Shown here: positions 20,328 through 28,232 of the stretch, one piece after another
Layout: every line of letters begins with the position of its first letter
How positions within the stretch are numbered: the first letter of the stretch is position 1
DNA from: RUG11462 sp045539315
Lineage (GTDB): Bacteria > Bacillota > Clostridia > Oscillospirales > Acutalibacteraceae
Length of the DNA: 64,000 nucleotides
Direction of reading: 5' to 3'
Assembly (NCBI GenBank): GCA_045539315.1
Contig: JAZQFC010000041.1
Span: 1 to 64,000, forward strand
Made by a program: the position numbers and the translations under genes
The notes under the pieces: generated by a model
What the model was told of the DNA's origin: nothing
What the model saw: the letters and a program-made list of their open reading frames with translations, nothing else
The model's database searches: none

Positions 20328-20352
20328 ATTATATCACAGATTTTTTCCCCTG
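20328..20352 (-). promoter_or_regulatory. Late promoter-like repeat, copy 2
   Basis: The same block as at 20219-20243, with an extended -10 (TGATATAAT). Here it overlaps the last codons and stop of the nuclease gene. The match covers 23 of 24 bp. An alternative reading is a recombination scar that duplicated the gene's 3' end. Confidence 0.45.
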
Positions 20353-21036
20353 CGTACGCATTTTATTAAAAAAAGAATATTTTGCATCAAATTTTGTGCT
20401 AGACACAACTTCAACCTGTTCAAAATATAATTTTTCCCCTTCAGTTTCAGAGCCAAATCTCTTAACACTATCTCTTATACTATTCAAAGGATACGTTGAC
20501 TTTTCATTTTTTGCTATTGATGTTATTGTTTCTATAATAAATTCACGTGGATTTGTACTTAAATCAACAGCTAATATATATTTTAACTGGATTTCTCTAC
20601 CTTCTTCGCTTTTAGGGCATAAATAATGTTCTAAAAAATGCAAACTATCAATCATCTTATTAGCAATACTCATAAGTTCGACATCAAGTTTGCCATTATT
20701 ATAGTTTTTAAAAGCAGTTTTACATTTTTCACAAATCTCGTTATTTTTATCATAATGGCACGATGAAACCGGACAGTCTAGTTGTTTAAAATCAAATTTG
20801 CTAAATCCGCTTTTAAATTCGATGAAATACATGCTATTCTTATTAAAAACTATCGCATCACATGTTTTTGGCCTATTGCGTCTAAAAACTTCTTTTACAA
20901 TTTTATCTAAATTATATCCAAAAGCATCGCTTTGTACGAACGCTCCTTTATTATTAGATGAAATTTCAGATAAAGTTTCGTAATGATGTTTAAAATTTTC
21001 TGTTAAATAACTTTCAACATCTTTATTGATTTTCAT
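20329..21036 (-). CDS. PD-(D/E)XK nuclease-like partner of ATPase (putative defence)
   Basis: A 235-residue protein. The order D60 (TCDAIVF), E73 and K75 (FIEFKSG) matches the core of PD-(D/E)XK nucleases. A cysteine cluster (C88, C93, C102, C105) just after the core could bind zinc. It overlaps the upstream ATPase gene by 14 nt, which implies coupled translation and a joint function. ATPase-nuclease pairs of this type are known from anti-phage systems such as Septu, Gabija and PARIS, but the nuclease fold here differs from the partners in those systems. I do not recognise this exact pair. The role in defence or superinfection exclusion is inferred. Confidence 0.65.
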   Translation of the reverse strand: MKINKDVESYLTENFKHHYETLSEISSNNKGAFVQSDAFGYNLDKIVKEVFRRNRPKTCDAIVFNKNSMYFIEFKSGFSKFDFKQLDCPVSSCHYDKNNEICEKCKTAFKNYNNGKLDVELMSIANKMIDSLHFLEHYLCPKSEEGREIQLKYILAVDLSTNPREFIIETITSIAKNEKSTYPLNSIRDSVKRFGSETEGEKLYFEQVEVVSSTKFDAKYSFFNKMRTQGKKSVI

Positions 21037-22492
21037 CCGCTAAATCCCCATAAATGTATCTATCTCTTAATGCTGTAATTTCAGCCAAATATTTTGCAAA
21101 ATCTTCATAATTCTTATTTGTAGCTTCGTTAGTATTTTCGTATTTTACTAAATAATCATCGTCTTCTTTGCGAGTAACATAAAAATTTGATATATCTTGT
21201 ATATCATATTTTAACATAAATGTTTCAACAGCAATAACAAAATTAGGCGAATGAGATGTTAATAAAACTTTTACCCCTAACTCTTTTACCAACAACACAA
21301 TTATTTCTGCAAATATATTTTGATATTCTGGATGTAAATGTGTTTCTGGTTCATCAAGAATAAGCAATGTTTTTTTATTCAAATAACCATTTGCTAACAA
21401 TTGCTTGATAATTGCAAAGGTTTTAGTTCCCATTGCTAAATTTTCAACCAACAACTTGTCATTTGAGCAAACATATTCTTCATCTTCATATTCAATGTTT
21501 TCATCAAAAGCTTTAGAAATAACATTTAAAACACTATCAAACACAGTTTTCTCAAAATCTTCTGACACCTCGTTTGAAGCAATTAATTTGTTTAATAAGT
21601 TTTCTTCATGACTCAAGACTGTAATATAGGCACGCAAATCTTCAACAGTTCTAACTCTACGATTCATTCTTCTCCTATATTTTAAGAGATACCTGTGGTC
21701 TGACATTCTGTTAATCACATTAGGGTCATCAAACAAAACAACATTGTTTACATCTGTTAAAACAACGTCATTAAACACATCGATATCTTTGCCGTCTTTA
21801 AAAAGGTTTATATTTATTTTTTGTGTGGAATCTATAGAAAGATTGATTTTAGAATCTTGAATTTCTTTGTATCTAACAGGAACTATCTGCGAATTAAATT
21901 CTTTAATTAAAGTTCTAGAAATTTTGTACGATTCATAATATCTGAAGTCTCTATAGTCCTTTAGTTTCTGAATTATATTGTTTATTCCTTCGACAACTTC
22001 ATTTTTTATTTCATCTAATCTATCTAATACTCCAAAACTCTTTTCATCATCATAATAATCGTATGTGTCAAGAAGCTCATTTATTTTACTAGTATTTAAT
22101 TCTTTAATTTCTATAGAAAGCCTATCGATAAACTTCATCACATCGTCTAAAGAACTGAAATCAGGATATTTATCTAAAGCCACATTTATAAACATAGGCA
22201 TTTGTTCATCAAAGTCTAAAAAGTGAAAATCTCTAAAACTTCTATTTTTTGTTTTAGGCGAAAATTGACTTAACGAACTCTGTCTTAATATACTAGTTAA
22301 ATTATCCTTAACAAATGCTATTATGTCTTCGGTAGCGCTATTATACAAGTTTTCCAAAGAAGAAAAAACAGAATACAAAACTTTACCTACAGTAGATTTT
22401 CCAGAATTGTTTTTTCCAGTTATAACTGTAAGTCCATCTATTTTAATTTCAGAATCTTTTATAATTCCAATATTCTCAATTCTAACTTTCAT
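21023..22492 (-). CDS. ABC/AAA-type ATPase (OLD-like, without TOPRIM), putative defence
   Basis: A 489-residue ATPase. Walker A is GKNNSGKST (26-34), an ABC-like signature NLAMGTKTF lies at 351-359, Walker B LLILDEPETHLHPE at 376-389, and a switch histidine (SHSPNF) at 413-418. Between them lies a ~300-residue helical, probably coiled-coil, insert. This is the layout of OLD/RecF-like ATPases, but it stops without a TOPRIM domain; the nuclease is a separate downstream gene. I chose the ATG at 22492 because GGAG precedes it at the right distance and the promoter predicts a start of transcription near 22512, below the in-frame ATG at 22528. Likely an accessory (moron) gene. Confidence 0.75.
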   Translation of the reverse strand: MKVRIENIGIIKDSEIKIDGLTVITGKNNSGKSTVGKVLYSVFSSLENLYNSATEDIIAFVKDNLTSILRQSSLSQFSPKTKNRSFRDFHFLDFDEQMPMFINVALDKYPDFSSLDDVMKFIDRLSIEIKELNTSKINELLDTYDYYDDEKSFGVLDRLDEIKNEVVEGINNIIQKLKDYRDFRYYESYKISRTLIKEFNSQIVPVRYKEIQDSKINLSIDSTQKININLFKDGKDIDVFNDVVLTDVNNVVLFDDPNVINRMSDHRYLLKYRRRMNRRVRTVEDLRAYITVLSHEENLLNKLIASNEVSEDFEKTVFDSVLNVISKAFDENIEYEDEEYVCSNDKLLVENLAMGTKTFAIIKQLLANGYLNKKTLLILDEPETHLHPEYQNIFAEIIVLLVKELGVKVLLTSHSPNFVIAVETFMLKYDIQDISNFYVTRKEDDDYLVKYENTNEATNKNYEDFAKYLAEITALRDRYIYGDLADENQ

Positions 22493-22518
22493 ATCTTTTT
22501 CTCCTTTTGATTTATTAA

Positions 22519-22547
22519 AGTTTATCATTAAATATCTATTTTGTCAA
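22519..22547 (-). promoter_or_regulatory. Sigma-A promoter of the ATPase-nuclease pair
   Basis: Minus strand: TTGACA at 22542-22547, a 17-bp spacer, TAAACT at 22519-22524. It gives the pair transcription independent of the phage late genes, as expected for a gene expressed in the lysogen. Confidence 0.75.
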
Positions 22548-22660
22548 TAAAAACTACTTTTTTGTTACTTTTTTATAACAAAACCAAATCTTTTGACAAT
22601 TAATTATATGTTTACCAATTATTTCCAATCAAGCGAAACTTGTCGAAAAGGCTACAAAAT

Positions 22661-23107
22661 TTACAACCACCCTAATTCATCAGCAACAAAATATAAAAAT
22701 ATTCCTTTCCACTTTGACCAAGTATTTCTATGCGCATAATACGGATAAGGTTTTTTATAAATAATATTCTCAAAAATATATTTTCTATACTCTTGTGGTA
22801 TTTTTTGTAGCGCATCATCAATTGCCTTAATAGTCTCGCTCGTCTGCGCAATTTTTAATGCCTTATTTTCAGTAACTTTGCCAACGTGTTTGGCTTTAGG
22901 CATAATTGCTCTTTTAATTTCAATCTTGCCATCTTTGTTCTTTTTAGCAAATTCATCGTTATAAATCGCAGAAGAACCGCCATAAAGCACATCGCTAATG
23001 CTTTCTTTCATTCGCGGATAATCACGAACAGTAGATAAAACTCGCATATAAAGTGATGGTGGCAACGCATAATCTTTAGGCGTCTTGCGTATGTATTCTT
23101 TTGACAT
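22661..23107 (-). CDS. ArpU/RinA-like late transcription regulator
   Basis: A 148-residue basic protein. Its C-terminus (HRNTWSKWKGIFLYFVADELG) resembles the sigma-like C-terminal part of ArpU/RinA-type regulators, which switch on packaging and lysis genes in Firmicutes phages. Normally the gene lies directly before TerS; here the ATPase-nuclease cassette has been inserted between. It may act at the promoter-like repeats at 20219 and 20328. Confidence 0.6.
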   Translation of the reverse strand: MSKEYIRKTPKDYALPPSLYMRVLSTVRDYPRMKESISDVLYGGSSAIYNDEFAKKNKDGKIEIKRAIMPKAKHVGKVTENKALKIAQTSETIKAIDDALQKIPQEYRKYIFENIIYKKPYPYYAHRNTWSKWKGIFLYFVADELGWL

Positions 23108-23131
23108 TAAACTACTCCTTTTTCTTAAAAA

Positions 23132-23160
23132 TTGACAAAATATGTATTTTTTAGTATAAT
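23132..23160 (+). promoter_or_regulatory. Consensus sigma-A promoter of membrane protein gene
   Basis: TTGACA at 23132-23137, a 17-bp spacer, TATAAT at 23155-23160: a perfect consensus promoter reading rightwards, against the direction of the late genes. Confidence 0.85.
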
Positions 23161-23191
23161 TAAGTCATCTTAATTTGAAAGGTTGATTTAT

Positions 23192-23848
23192 ATGAAATTT
23201 AAAAACAAAGAGAACAAAAACATTGCAATTATTGTTTCTATGTATTTATTACTTTTGGTGTTTTTAACGATTTGTGCTGTTTATATAATAGAAAATGACT
23301 TTCCATCGTCTGCCACAAATGATGCATGGTTGAGTTATTTTGGGAGTTTGATTGGTGCAACTGTTGGTGCTATGGTTTCTGGTGTATCCCTCGTAATAAC
23401 TATTAGAGATAATCAAAAGGCAAGGCACGAAGACGAAATTGATAAAGTTAAACCTTATATATTTGTTTTAAAAACAATTATTCCAAACAAATCAAAACCA
23501 AGCATCAAAATGAAAAACATTGGAAACAAATCTGCAATTAACTCGAGAATTAAAATAATGAACGGCAACAATCCTGTTGAAATTAATTTTAATTTCAAAG
23601 GCAACTATCTTTCAAAAAATACAAATACAATTAACATACTTGAAGTTGATGAAACAGTATGTATTGAATTTGATATGCAAGAATTAATAACAGAACATAG
23701 AATCACAACTTTTTCAAAATTTGAAATAACTTATTTAGATATTTTAAACAATGAATACAAACAAATATATCATTATGATATTGATACTGGCGAAACGACC
23801 TGCGAACCGCCAATACTTATCAAACCATCCAACTCAAAGCACTCTTAA
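23192..23848 (+). CDS. Two-span membrane protein, probable lysogenic-conversion gene
   Basis: A 218-residue protein with membrane helices near residues 10-30 and 46-68, then a soluble beta-rich domain (~85-205) of unknown family. AAAGG at 23178 is well spaced for the ATG at 23192 but not for the TTG at 23183, so I start it at 23192. It has its own perfect promoter and its own terminator and runs opposite to neighbouring phage genes, the usual structure of a moron expressed in the lysogen. Superinfection exclusion is possible but not shown by any motif. Confidence 0.75.
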   Translation: MKFKNKENKNIAIIVSMYLLLLVFLTICAVYIIENDFPSSATNDAWLSYFGSLIGATVGAMVSGVSLVITIRDNQKARHEDEIDKVKPYIFVLKTIIPNKSKPSIKMKNIGNKSAINSRIKIMNGNNPVEINFNFKGNYLSKNTNTINILEVDETVCIEFDMQELITEHRITTFSKFEITYLDILNNEYKQIYHYDIDTGETTCEPPILIKPSNSKHS

Positions 23849-23865
23849 ACAGGGTGCTTTTATTT
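23837..23865 (+). terminator. Terminator of membrane protein gene
   Basis: AAGCACTC pairs with GGGTGCTT (one mismatch) across an 8-nt loop and is followed by TTTATTT. It lies between convergent genes and may also serve the minus strand. Confidence 0.7.
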
Positions 23866-23872
23866 ATGAAAG

Positions 23873-24124
23873 TTATTTTTTCACAAACTTTTCTTTAATT
23901 TCTATTTTAAGCCCAAGCGTGTCAAGTAATAATATCAAAAATTCTAAATCAACTCTTTTAGGTTGCTTTTTAAACCTGTAAAGTTTATGAAGAGCATTGC
24001 AATTCAAATGTAACAACTCCGCTAAATGATAATTGTCCCAATTCTTAACGGTTTGCGCTTTCGCTATCTCTCCAAGAATAATATCTGTCGTTTCTTTAAC
24101 TATATCTTTTCTTAAAGCCGGCAT
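23873..24124 (-). CDS. Small HTH-type regulator
   Basis: An 83-residue protein whose centre (YHLAELLHLNCNALHKLYRFKK) fits a helix-turn-helix; the C-terminal part (VDLEFLILLLDTLGLKIEI) resembles the last helices of XRE-like domains. It is the last gene of the leftward early block and converges with the membrane protein gene. DNA-binding role likely; target unknown. Confidence 0.6.
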   Translation of the reverse strand: MPALRKDIVKETTDIILGEIAKAQTVKNWDNYHLAELLHLNCNALHKLYRFKKQPKRVDLEFLILLLDTLGLKIEIKEKFVKK

Positions 24125-24169
24125 TTTCTTGCACTCCTTGAATGTTTATTATTTATATAATTCTCTTTT

Positions 24170-24385
24170 TTAATGTAAATTATTATCAGCGCAATCCCCC
24201 TGATGACAACCTTCACAATGAACTAATCTATTTTTCTTATCAGAGCAATATGTAGGTTCTGCTTCATAATATTTGCAAATTTCTTGATAATCGTTTTGTT
24301 CCCATAAAGGACAAACTTCATCTTTTACAGGGCAATTATCGTTTTCGCACAAACAATTAAAATTATTAAAATGTTTACAATTCAT
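24170..24385 (-). CDS. Cysteine-rich small phage protein
   Basis: A 71-residue protein with twelve cysteines and several histidines, arranged in CxxC-like pairs that could bind zinc. Its ATG follows directly after the stop of the 84-residue gene. Such small Cys-rich genes are common in the early regions of Firmicutes phages. Function unknown. Confidence 0.65.
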   Translation of the reverse strand: MNCKHFNNFNCLCENDNCPVKDEVCPLWEQNDYQEICKYYEAEPTYCSDKKNRLVHCEGCHQGDCADNNLH

Positions 24386-24640
24386 CTAATCACTCCCATA
24401 CGAACAATAATCATCTTCATCAACATTTCTTTCAAAATGGTTGCAATAATGTACACCAATCCATATGCAGTTACGACAATTACCACACCTTACTACTTCT
24501 TCCACATCTGCGGTTGGTGCTGAATTTATAAGCAACAAAAAACCTTCTTTATCGTATTCATATTTTGTTTTTGTTTCCTTATCAAGTCTGTCCATTTTTT
24601 CAACTGCTTTTAAAACTTTTTCTCTATCAATATAAGCCAT
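24386..24640 (-). CDS. Small phage early protein (YIDRE...APTADVEEVVRC family)
   Basis: An 84-residue protein with the widespread phage pattern YIDREKVLKAV near the N-terminus and SAPTADVEEVVRCGNC near residue 40, followed by further cysteines (C-x2-C, then more) that could form a zinc site. The family is very common in gut Firmicutes prophages but has no assigned role. Its start overlaps the upstream stop by one base. Confidence 0.75.
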   Translation of the reverse strand: MAYIDREKVLKAVEKMDRLDKETKTKYEYDKEGFLLLINSAPTADVEEVVRCGNCRNCIWIGVHYCNHFERNVDEDDYCSYGSD

Positions 24641-24960
24641 TATTCCGCACCACCTTTTAATGCTTGTTCTGCTTCTTCTTTTGTGAGAAAAATACTTTTT
24701 CCTATTGCGGTTTCATCAAAAACAACATTTTCGGTAACACAAATCATTTTTTGTGTAGTAAAAGTTATTTCATTTATAGTGCTTTCATATATTCTTACAA
24801 AATCAGTTTGATAAATCTTATCGCCAACCTTTACAGGCAGACACATAACACCATTTTCAAGAAAATAATCAGCAAAAAGATGTTCTCTATGCAAATCGCT
24901 ATTTGCACTTTTCATATTCTTTCTTGCTCCCCTTATCAACTCAATCAATCTATCACGCAT
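24640..24960 (-). CDS. Hypothetical phage early protein
   Basis: A 106-residue protein. The middle part (CLPVKVGDKIYQ) resembles a phrase common in small phage early proteins that carry an SH3-like beta domain; the C-terminus IFLTKEEAEQAL is also typical. I use the ATG at 24960, which has AAGGAG eight bases upstream, rather than the TTG at 24966. Function unknown. Confidence 0.7.
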   Translation of the reverse strand: MRDRLIELIRGARKNMKSANSDLHREHLFADYFLENGVMCLPVKVGDKIYQTDFVRIYESTINEITFTTQKMICVTENVVFDETAIGKSIFLTKEEAEQALKGGAE

Positions 24961-25102
24961 TATCAATAACTCCTTTGTTAATTTTATCTTTATTAAAAAT
25001 AGTGTTTGATACTACTGTATCAGCAATTGATTGAAGAATTTTATTTTCTTCTTTTGATAGTCTTTTATTTTTTCTATATTTTTGTGGTAAATTACATTTC
25101 AC
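24953..25102 (-). CDS. Very small early protein (49 residues)
   Basis: A GTG-started reading frame of 49 codons beginning MKCNLPQKYR and ending in VIDNA. It is lysine-rich and follows the 71-residue gene within four bases, and its end overlaps the next start. Upstream GGGCGGTG is a fair ribosome site. It fills the only gap in an otherwise tightly packed operon. Function unknown. Confidence 0.5.
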   Translation of the reverse strand: MKCNLPQKYRKNKRLSKEENKILQSIADTVVSNTIFNKDKINKGVIDNA

Positions 25103-25105
25103 TAA

Positions 25106-25321
25106 TCAACACCGCCCTTCTCGATTGAGTGCAATATTTTTTTTAAATGACTGCATTTGATTTTTTATGTAACCTAACAAAGCATCTTCATTAGTTACAC
25201 TCTTTTTAATAATCAACCTGCATAGAATTAAGGCAATTATATCTAATTGCTCAATTGTTTTGCCTTTGGCTTTAATTTTAACTGTGCCATTTTTATTTGT
25301 TGCTTTTATAGATGTTTTCAA
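25106..25321 (-). CDS. Hypothetical small phage protein
   Basis: A 71-residue basic protein (MKTSIKATNKNGTVKIKAKG start) with a lysine-rich beta-like N-terminus and a helical C-terminus. It is tightly packed with its neighbours. No known motif recognised. Confidence 0.6.
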   Translation of the reverse strand: MKTSIKATNKNGTVKIKAKGKTIEQLDIIALILCRLIIKKSVTNEDALLGYIKNQMQSFKKNIALNREGRC

Positions 25322-25322
25322 T

Positions 25323-25721
25323 TTAATCTTCCTTTCTCTCGGTTAGTTCATTAGTAAGGTTGTCGATATAGTTTCTTTCATAATCATATTTTTTGCCGTT
25401 AAACATTCTGCTTTTTACTAATTTTGCAAAAGTTTTATATGCTTCATTATAAATATCTGCTATTAACTCATCATATTTTTTAAGATTTTCAGTTAAAATA
25501 ACACCTTTGCCTGTTACAACACAATGAGGATATTTTTTATCAATAGTGTTTTTAAAAGCATTATTTAATCTCTCAATCTCTGCTTGTTGGTTTTTGATTA
25601 AGTTAAGGACATTTTCATATAACTTAATACTGCATTTTGGCTCTGCACACAAAACGCAATCTTCACAATCGCATTTGTTTAAACAATATTCCAATGCCTT
25701 AATAATATCTTTACTTTCCAT
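25323..25721 (-). CDS. Hypothetical phage protein with CxxC cluster
   Basis: A 132-residue protein. I take the ATG at 25721 (MESKDIIKAL) because AAGGAG precedes it; the longer frame to 25820 lies inside the upstream gene. Residues 14-35 contain a cluster of six cysteines (CDCEDCVLC and flanking), a possible zinc site, followed by a short coiled coil (IKNQQAEIERLNNAFK). Such proteins are frequent in early regions of Clostridia phages. Function unknown. Confidence 0.65.
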   Translation of the reverse strand: MESKDIIKALEYCLNKCDCEDCVLCAEPKCSIKLYENVLNLIKNQQAEIERLNNAFKNTIDKKYPHCVVTGKGVILTENLKKYDELIADIYNEAYKTFAKLVKSRMFNGKKYDYERNYIDNLTNELTERKED

Positions 25722-25899
25722 AATTAACTCCTTTTTCTGATAACGCTTGAAGTCCAATTTTAAGCGCCTTATTTTCAACTTCAAGTCGCCTGCGCTCTTT
25801 TTGTGAAGTTTCAAGCGCAACAGATTTCATATAAAGCTCAAAAATAATGTCTTCTTTTTTAGTTTCCTTTAACTTACTAACTAATTCTTCATAACTCAT
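25711..25899 (-). CDS. Small coiled-coil protein
   Basis: A 62-residue charged helical protein, mainly K, E and L in a heptad-like pattern. It overlaps both neighbours by a few bases. Function unknown. Confidence 0.55.
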   Translation of the reverse strand: MSYEELVSKLKETKKEDIIFELYMKSVALETSQKERRRLEVENKALKIGLQALSEKGVNYGK

Positions 25900-26096
25900 A
25901 TCAAACTAATCCTTTCAAGTGGCGCTATAACAACCGCATGTCCACACTTAATATCTTGTAATTCTGCCGAATGACGCCACTTACCTGCTTTCACTCGTAA
26001 TATATAAGCAGTCGGTATATAAAAACTACCATCAAACATAACTTTACTTTGCTTTGCGATACACTCGCACAATTCTTGTCTTTCCAAAATTATCAC
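25896..26096 (-). CDS. Small hypothetical protein downstream of origin-like region
   Basis: A 66-residue protein with the phrase CIAKQSKVMFDGSFYIPTAY and the ending VVIAPLERISLI. It is the first gene after the iteron region in the direction of transcription. Function unknown. Confidence 0.55.
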   Translation of the reverse strand: MIILERQELCECIAKQSKVMFDGSFYIPTAYILRVKAGKWRHSAELQDIKCGHAVVIAPLERISLI

Positions 26097-26113
26097 TCCT
26101 TAAAATTTGTTTT

Positions 26114-26380
26114 GTAATCGGTGTAATCATTTTTCACTTTTAACCGATTACATTAAAAGCCCTTTGTTTATCATACTTTCAAGCGATGTGTAACCGGTGT
26201 AATCGGTGTAATCGGTCGTTTTTCACTCTTACGCGCGAGAGATTTTTTATACCATTTACAAAGTTTATATTTTGTAATTATGTATATGTGTTATTTTTAC
26301 CGGTTACACCGATTACACCGATTACAACCCTTTATTTATAAGGGTTTCAACGTAACCACCTACTGATTACAACCGATTAC
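26114..26380. other. Iteron cluster, putative phage replication origin
   Basis: At least eight copies of the 9-mer GTA(A)(T/C)CGGT. Three are tandem on the plus strand (26190-26216) and three tandem on the minus strand (26299-26325), forming a near-perfect mirrored pair around ~82 bp of AT-rich DNA. Single copies are at 26114-26122 (+), 26143-26151 (-) and 26372-26380 (-), plus a partial copy at 26363. In each triplet the outermost (left) unit has C instead of T (or its complement). The cluster lies immediately after the helicase stop and in the early replication module. This is the layout of an initiator-bound origin with an AT-rich unwinding region. Confidence 0.7.
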
Positions 26381-26381
26381 A

Positions 26382-28232
26382 TCAAAACGGCAAATCATCA
26401 TCAGAAGGAACGCTAATATTCACATCTTCTGATTTAAGTTTTATAGCGACACAATTAGTAACAACACCGTTTAACCTTTTACTAATATGCGTTCTCTGTT
26501 TTGCGGTTCTGATAAGGTCTTTTGATTTAGCCCACGAAAGAAAAGCAAGTGGATTATACCCTTCATTTTGCATAATCTTATTAAACTGCGATTTGATAAT
26601 GTAAACATAATCTTCATCAACACAGCCCCAGCATTCGCCATCATAACCGCCAAAATCATTAAGGCGAAATTTGTTAGTGTTCACCGATACAAAGTCGCAA
26701 ATAAAATCATAAGCACGCTCATTCGCTGAAATATCTCTTTTAGAGACTAAATAAGGCGCTATATCAGAAACAGCCAATGTCTGTCCGTCTTTAAAAAACC
26801 ACTCGTTTATGAGCTTATCAGCAGTTAATATAACGCTCGCGGCCATTATCTGCTTTTCGGTGGTTTCGCCATCAGATAACTTGTTATAAAACTCCTTTTG
26901 TAATTTTCTTGCGTATTCAATATTTTCTTCTTGTTGCAATTTTTCAACAAAGGTTTTGCCTGCAACACCGAAGTTTTTCTTTAAATTCGCAACAACTTCA
27001 ACAGGGTTTTTAAATAACTTTTGGTCCTTGCAGTCAATTTCAATAATTCTGTTAACTGCGCCGCCTGCAGACGAAGAATTGGTAATAGGTTGTTCACCTG
27101 TGGTTAATATGCAGTTCTGCCAACTACCAACCTTACGCAAACCGCCATTGACATTTCCTCTGCCTTTACCGACACCCTCGGCAAGCGTGTAAATCATCTT
27201 GTCAAAGTCTTTTCTATCGCTTACAATCTGCAATTCGTCAATAATCAAAGGCATCGAATTAACAAAAGTAGCCGATAACTCTTGCGATACAGTAGTCGAA
27301 TTAAAAGTATGAATATAAGCGCCCATTGTAACATCTGCCCAAACAGAAGTCGCAAGCATAAGACCTACCGTTTTACCACTTTCAGTTCCGCCCCATAAAT
27401 GCACAAAGAAAGTCAAAGCATTACAGGGTTTTACCAAAACAGAAGCAAAAGAAGAAGCGAGTAGTATTCTTGCTATGATATTTTCCCTTAAAGGTCTAAC
27501 TATTTGAAGCCATTTATCGAGTGTGCCTTTTTGTTTTACGCTCTCAAAAAAGTGTTTGAAATTAACAGAGCCATCAAACACAATGTTGTCAACATAAGGC
27601 GAAAATCCGTAATCTTCAATCCAACCCAAGCGCTCAACAGAGTTTATTTCAGGTATCTTGTCATCGTTAAGTATCTCAATATCACAAAGGTAACGAACAA
27701 GCGGTTTAGCGTTCTCACTCGTTACAGAAACGCCAAACTCTGAAAGAGAAACAATTTTGTTAGCCGATGAGATAACCGTCTTATCAGCAATAATCTTTTT
27801 CCATTGTTTTTTGCCTTTTCGCTTAAACTTAATTTCCATTTTCTCTGTACCGGTATCAATGTTAATAAGTCTGCGAACAGGCAATATCGGATGCGGACAA
27901 GCAGTGATTTCAAAACCGCTTCTGTCTCTTGTAAAAACACCATAATCATTACAAATCCATTCACCTGAAAAAAGTTCTTCATCCTGGTCTTCAAAATCAG
28001 TTACATTATCAAGCGTTTTCTTGTTTTTCTTTTCCTGCTCTTTAAAATAAGCATTCCAAACAGTAATAAAACGCTTAAAACCTAATTCGTTAGCATATAT
28101 TTTCATTCGCTCAACCATCTGGTTAAGTTTAAATTTATCTTCGTTAAATTGATAAAGCCATTCATACGGCTCTGAATTATATAAAAAATCATCAATTGTA
28201 AATTGTGGCATTGCTTCTGACAAACATCTCAC
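26382..28232 (-). CDS. DUF927-type replicative helicase
   Basis: A 616-residue protein. Residues ~85-260 match the N-terminal part of DUF927 proteins (ICNDYGVF...). The ATPase core has Walker A GGTESGKT (281-288) and Walker B PLIIDELQ (328-335), with later TGEQPI (sensor-like) and RIIEID segments. DUF927 proteins act as superfamily-3-like helicases in phage and plasmid replication. The last residues, SDDDLPF, resemble the acidic tip of single-strand-binding proteins, unusual for a helicase. It starts with GTG and overlaps the CHC2 gene by 41 nt; the ATG at 28211 is an alternative start. Confidence 0.8.
   Translation of the reverse strand: MRCLSEAMPQFTIDDFLYNSEPYEWLYQFNEDKFKLNQMVERMKIYANELGFKRFITVWNAYFKEQEKKNKKTLDNVTDFEDQDEELFSGEWICNDYGVFTRDRSGFEITACPHPILPVRRLINIDTGTEKMEIKFKRKGKKQWKKIIADKTVISSANKIVSLSEFGVSVTSENAKPLVRYLCDIEILNDDKIPEINSVERLGWIEDYGFSPYVDNIVFDGSVNFKHFFESVKQKGTLDKWLQIVRPLRENIIARILLASSFASVLVKPCNALTFFVHLWGGTESGKTVGLMLATSVWADVTMGAYIHTFNSTTVSQELSATFVNSMPLIIDELQIVSDRKDFDKMIYTLAEGVGKGRGNVNGGLRKVGSWQNCILTTGEQPITNSSSAGGAVNRIIEIDCKDQKLFKNPVEVVANLKKNFGVAGKTFVEKLQQEENIEYARKLQKEFYNKLSDGETTEKQIMAASVILTADKLINEWFFKDGQTLAVSDIAPYLVSKRDISANERAYDFICDFVSVNTNKFRLNDFGGYDGECWGCVDEDYVYIIKSQFNKIMQNEGYNPLAFLSWAKSKDLIRTAKQRTHISKRLNGVVTNCVAIKLKSEDVNISVPSDDDLPF

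Noticed and set aside
22492..22528. Earlier ATG of the ATPase at 22528
   Set aside because: Lies upstream of the predicted transcription start and has no ribosome site; 22492 preferred.
23183..23192. TTG start of the membrane protein at 23183
   Set aside because: AAAGG touches it directly; spacing only fits the ATG at 23192.
26190..26325. Possible CRISPR-like repeats
   Set aside because: The 9-mers are contiguous or inverted and have no spacers; they are iterons.
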